DNA from: Diphasiastrum complanatum
Lineage: Eukaryota > Streptophyta > Lycopodiopsida > Lycopodiales > Lycopodiaceae
Assembly (NCBI GenBank): GCA_029204225.1
Contig: CM055109.1
Coordinates: 28,828,361-28,892,360 of the forward strand
Direction: 5' to 3'
Length of the DNA stretch: 64,000 nt
Shown: positions 63,441 to 64,000 of the stretch, one piece after another
How positions within the stretch are numbered: position 1 is the first letter of the stretch
How the letters are laid out: every line of letters starts with the position of its first letter
Position numbers and translations under genes: made by a program
Notes under the pieces: generated by a model
The model's input: the letters and a program-made list of their open reading frames with translations, nothing else
What the model was told of the DNA's origin: nothing
Database searches by the model: none

Positions 63441-63482
63441 AGGAGATGGGACGTGCTGGTTTGTAAAATTCGAATGTATGTC

Positions 63483-63903
63483 CTCTGGTCGAGATTCGAA
63501 ATGATTGCTCCGGTTGAGATCTCACAGAAATGCTCCGATCAAGATTCGAAGGAAGGCTCCGGTCGAGATATGAAGGAACTACTTTGGTCGAGATCTGAAG
63601 GAAGGCTCCGGTTGAGATCCGAAGGGACTGCTTCGGTCGATATTTAAAGGAACTGCTTCGGTCGAGATCTGAATAAAGGCTCCGGTCGAGATCTGACAGA
63701 ATCGCTTTGATCGAGATCTAAAGGAACTGCTTCTGTCGAGATCTGAAAGGAAGGCTCCAGTCGAGAGCTGACAGAACCGCTTTGGTTGAGATCTGAAGGA
63801 AGGCTCCGGTCGAGATCTGAAGGGACTGCTTCGATTGAGATTTGAAGGAACTGTTTCAATCAAGATCTGACAGAGGCACTTCGGTTGAGATTTGAGAAAA
63901 ATC
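63483..63903. repeat. Minisatellite, about 17 units of 24-25 bp
   Basis: Units follow CT(C/T)CGGT(C/T)GAGATCTGA(A/C)(A/G)G(A/G)A(A/C)(T/G)G. Lengths alternate irregularly between 24 and 25 bases, so all frames stay partly open and produce spurious peptides (RSRPK, QIST). It extends to about 63903, near the window edge. Confidence 0.9.
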
Positions 63904-64000
63904 TCATGATGCATAAATGGATCTGTTTGATGCAAGTGAAGAACTCCAAGGAAAATAGGACTGTAGCTCAGACTAGAAGTTTTTATAAAAGAGGTGTATC

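Noticed and set aside
63483-63903. CRISPR-like array
   Set aside because: Units are contiguous with no unique spacers, and the DNA is plant nuclear.
63579-63935. Overlapping minus-strand frames through the 24/25-bp minisatellite
   Set aside because: Unit lengths are not multiples of three and three frames are open alike, so the peptides are by-products of the repeat.

Overview
This window is nuclear DNA of a land plant from a transposon-rich genome. The evidence is one spliced host gene whose six exons, joined at GT-AG introns, encode dehydroascorbate reductase (DHAR), together with plant-type Ty1/copia elements primed by initiator tRNA-Met, Ty3/gypsy elements (one with a PBS of the Asp-tRNA type), a hAT relic and CCCTAA motifs. 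The DHAR is divergent, and a Penelope-like reverse transcriptase relic is present. Together these mildly favour a seed-free vascular plant (fern or lycophyte) over a flowering plant, but the species cannot be fixed from sequence alone. Nothing prokaryotic or organellar was seen.

Layout. 1-1300: broken Penelope-like element RT (+). 1300-4887: unassigned, with a (TC)70 tract. 4888-6578: two copies of one copia LTR facing each other as a ~1.7 kb inverted repeat; the right copy is the 3' LTR of copia element 1 (minus, to ~10047), which keeps degenerate RNase H, RT, integrase, protease and gag. 10-14.4 kb: LTR-like sequence and an unknown dispersed repeat. 14.7-19.4 kb: gypsy element 1 (minus), which carries an extra ORF downstream of integrase. 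19.6-24.1 kb: copia element 2 (minus) with both LTRs, RT deleted. 24.1-36.3 kb: an orphan 199-codon ORF, long (CT/AG)n tracts, the second copy of the dispersed repeat, a hairpin, and a hAT transposase relic.

36365-43259 (minus) is the DHAR gene: 334 codons, a transit-peptide-like N-terminal extension, catalytic Cys in a CPFS motif, intron 3 holding an old LTR fragment, intron 1 holding a 3 x 79 bp tandem array, a GA tract in the 5' UTR and a TATA-like box upstream. 43.3-45.7 kb is a microsatellite and telomere-motif zone. 45.9-49.8 kb is a chromovirus-like LTR element (minus). 52-55.7 kb is a patchwork of gypsy and copia pieces. 55.8-62.4 kb is gypsy element 2 (plus) with an intact 5' LTR, PBS, gag, protease and partial RT. 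The right edge has a minus-strand coiled-coil ORF relic and a 24/25-bp minisatellite.

Apart from DHAR, which acts in the ascorbate-glutathione cycle, every recognised coding stretch belongs to a decayed mobile element. All element genes carry stops, frameshifts or deletions, and no complete autonomous element is present. Family assignments rest on motifs recognised by eye, without database searches.
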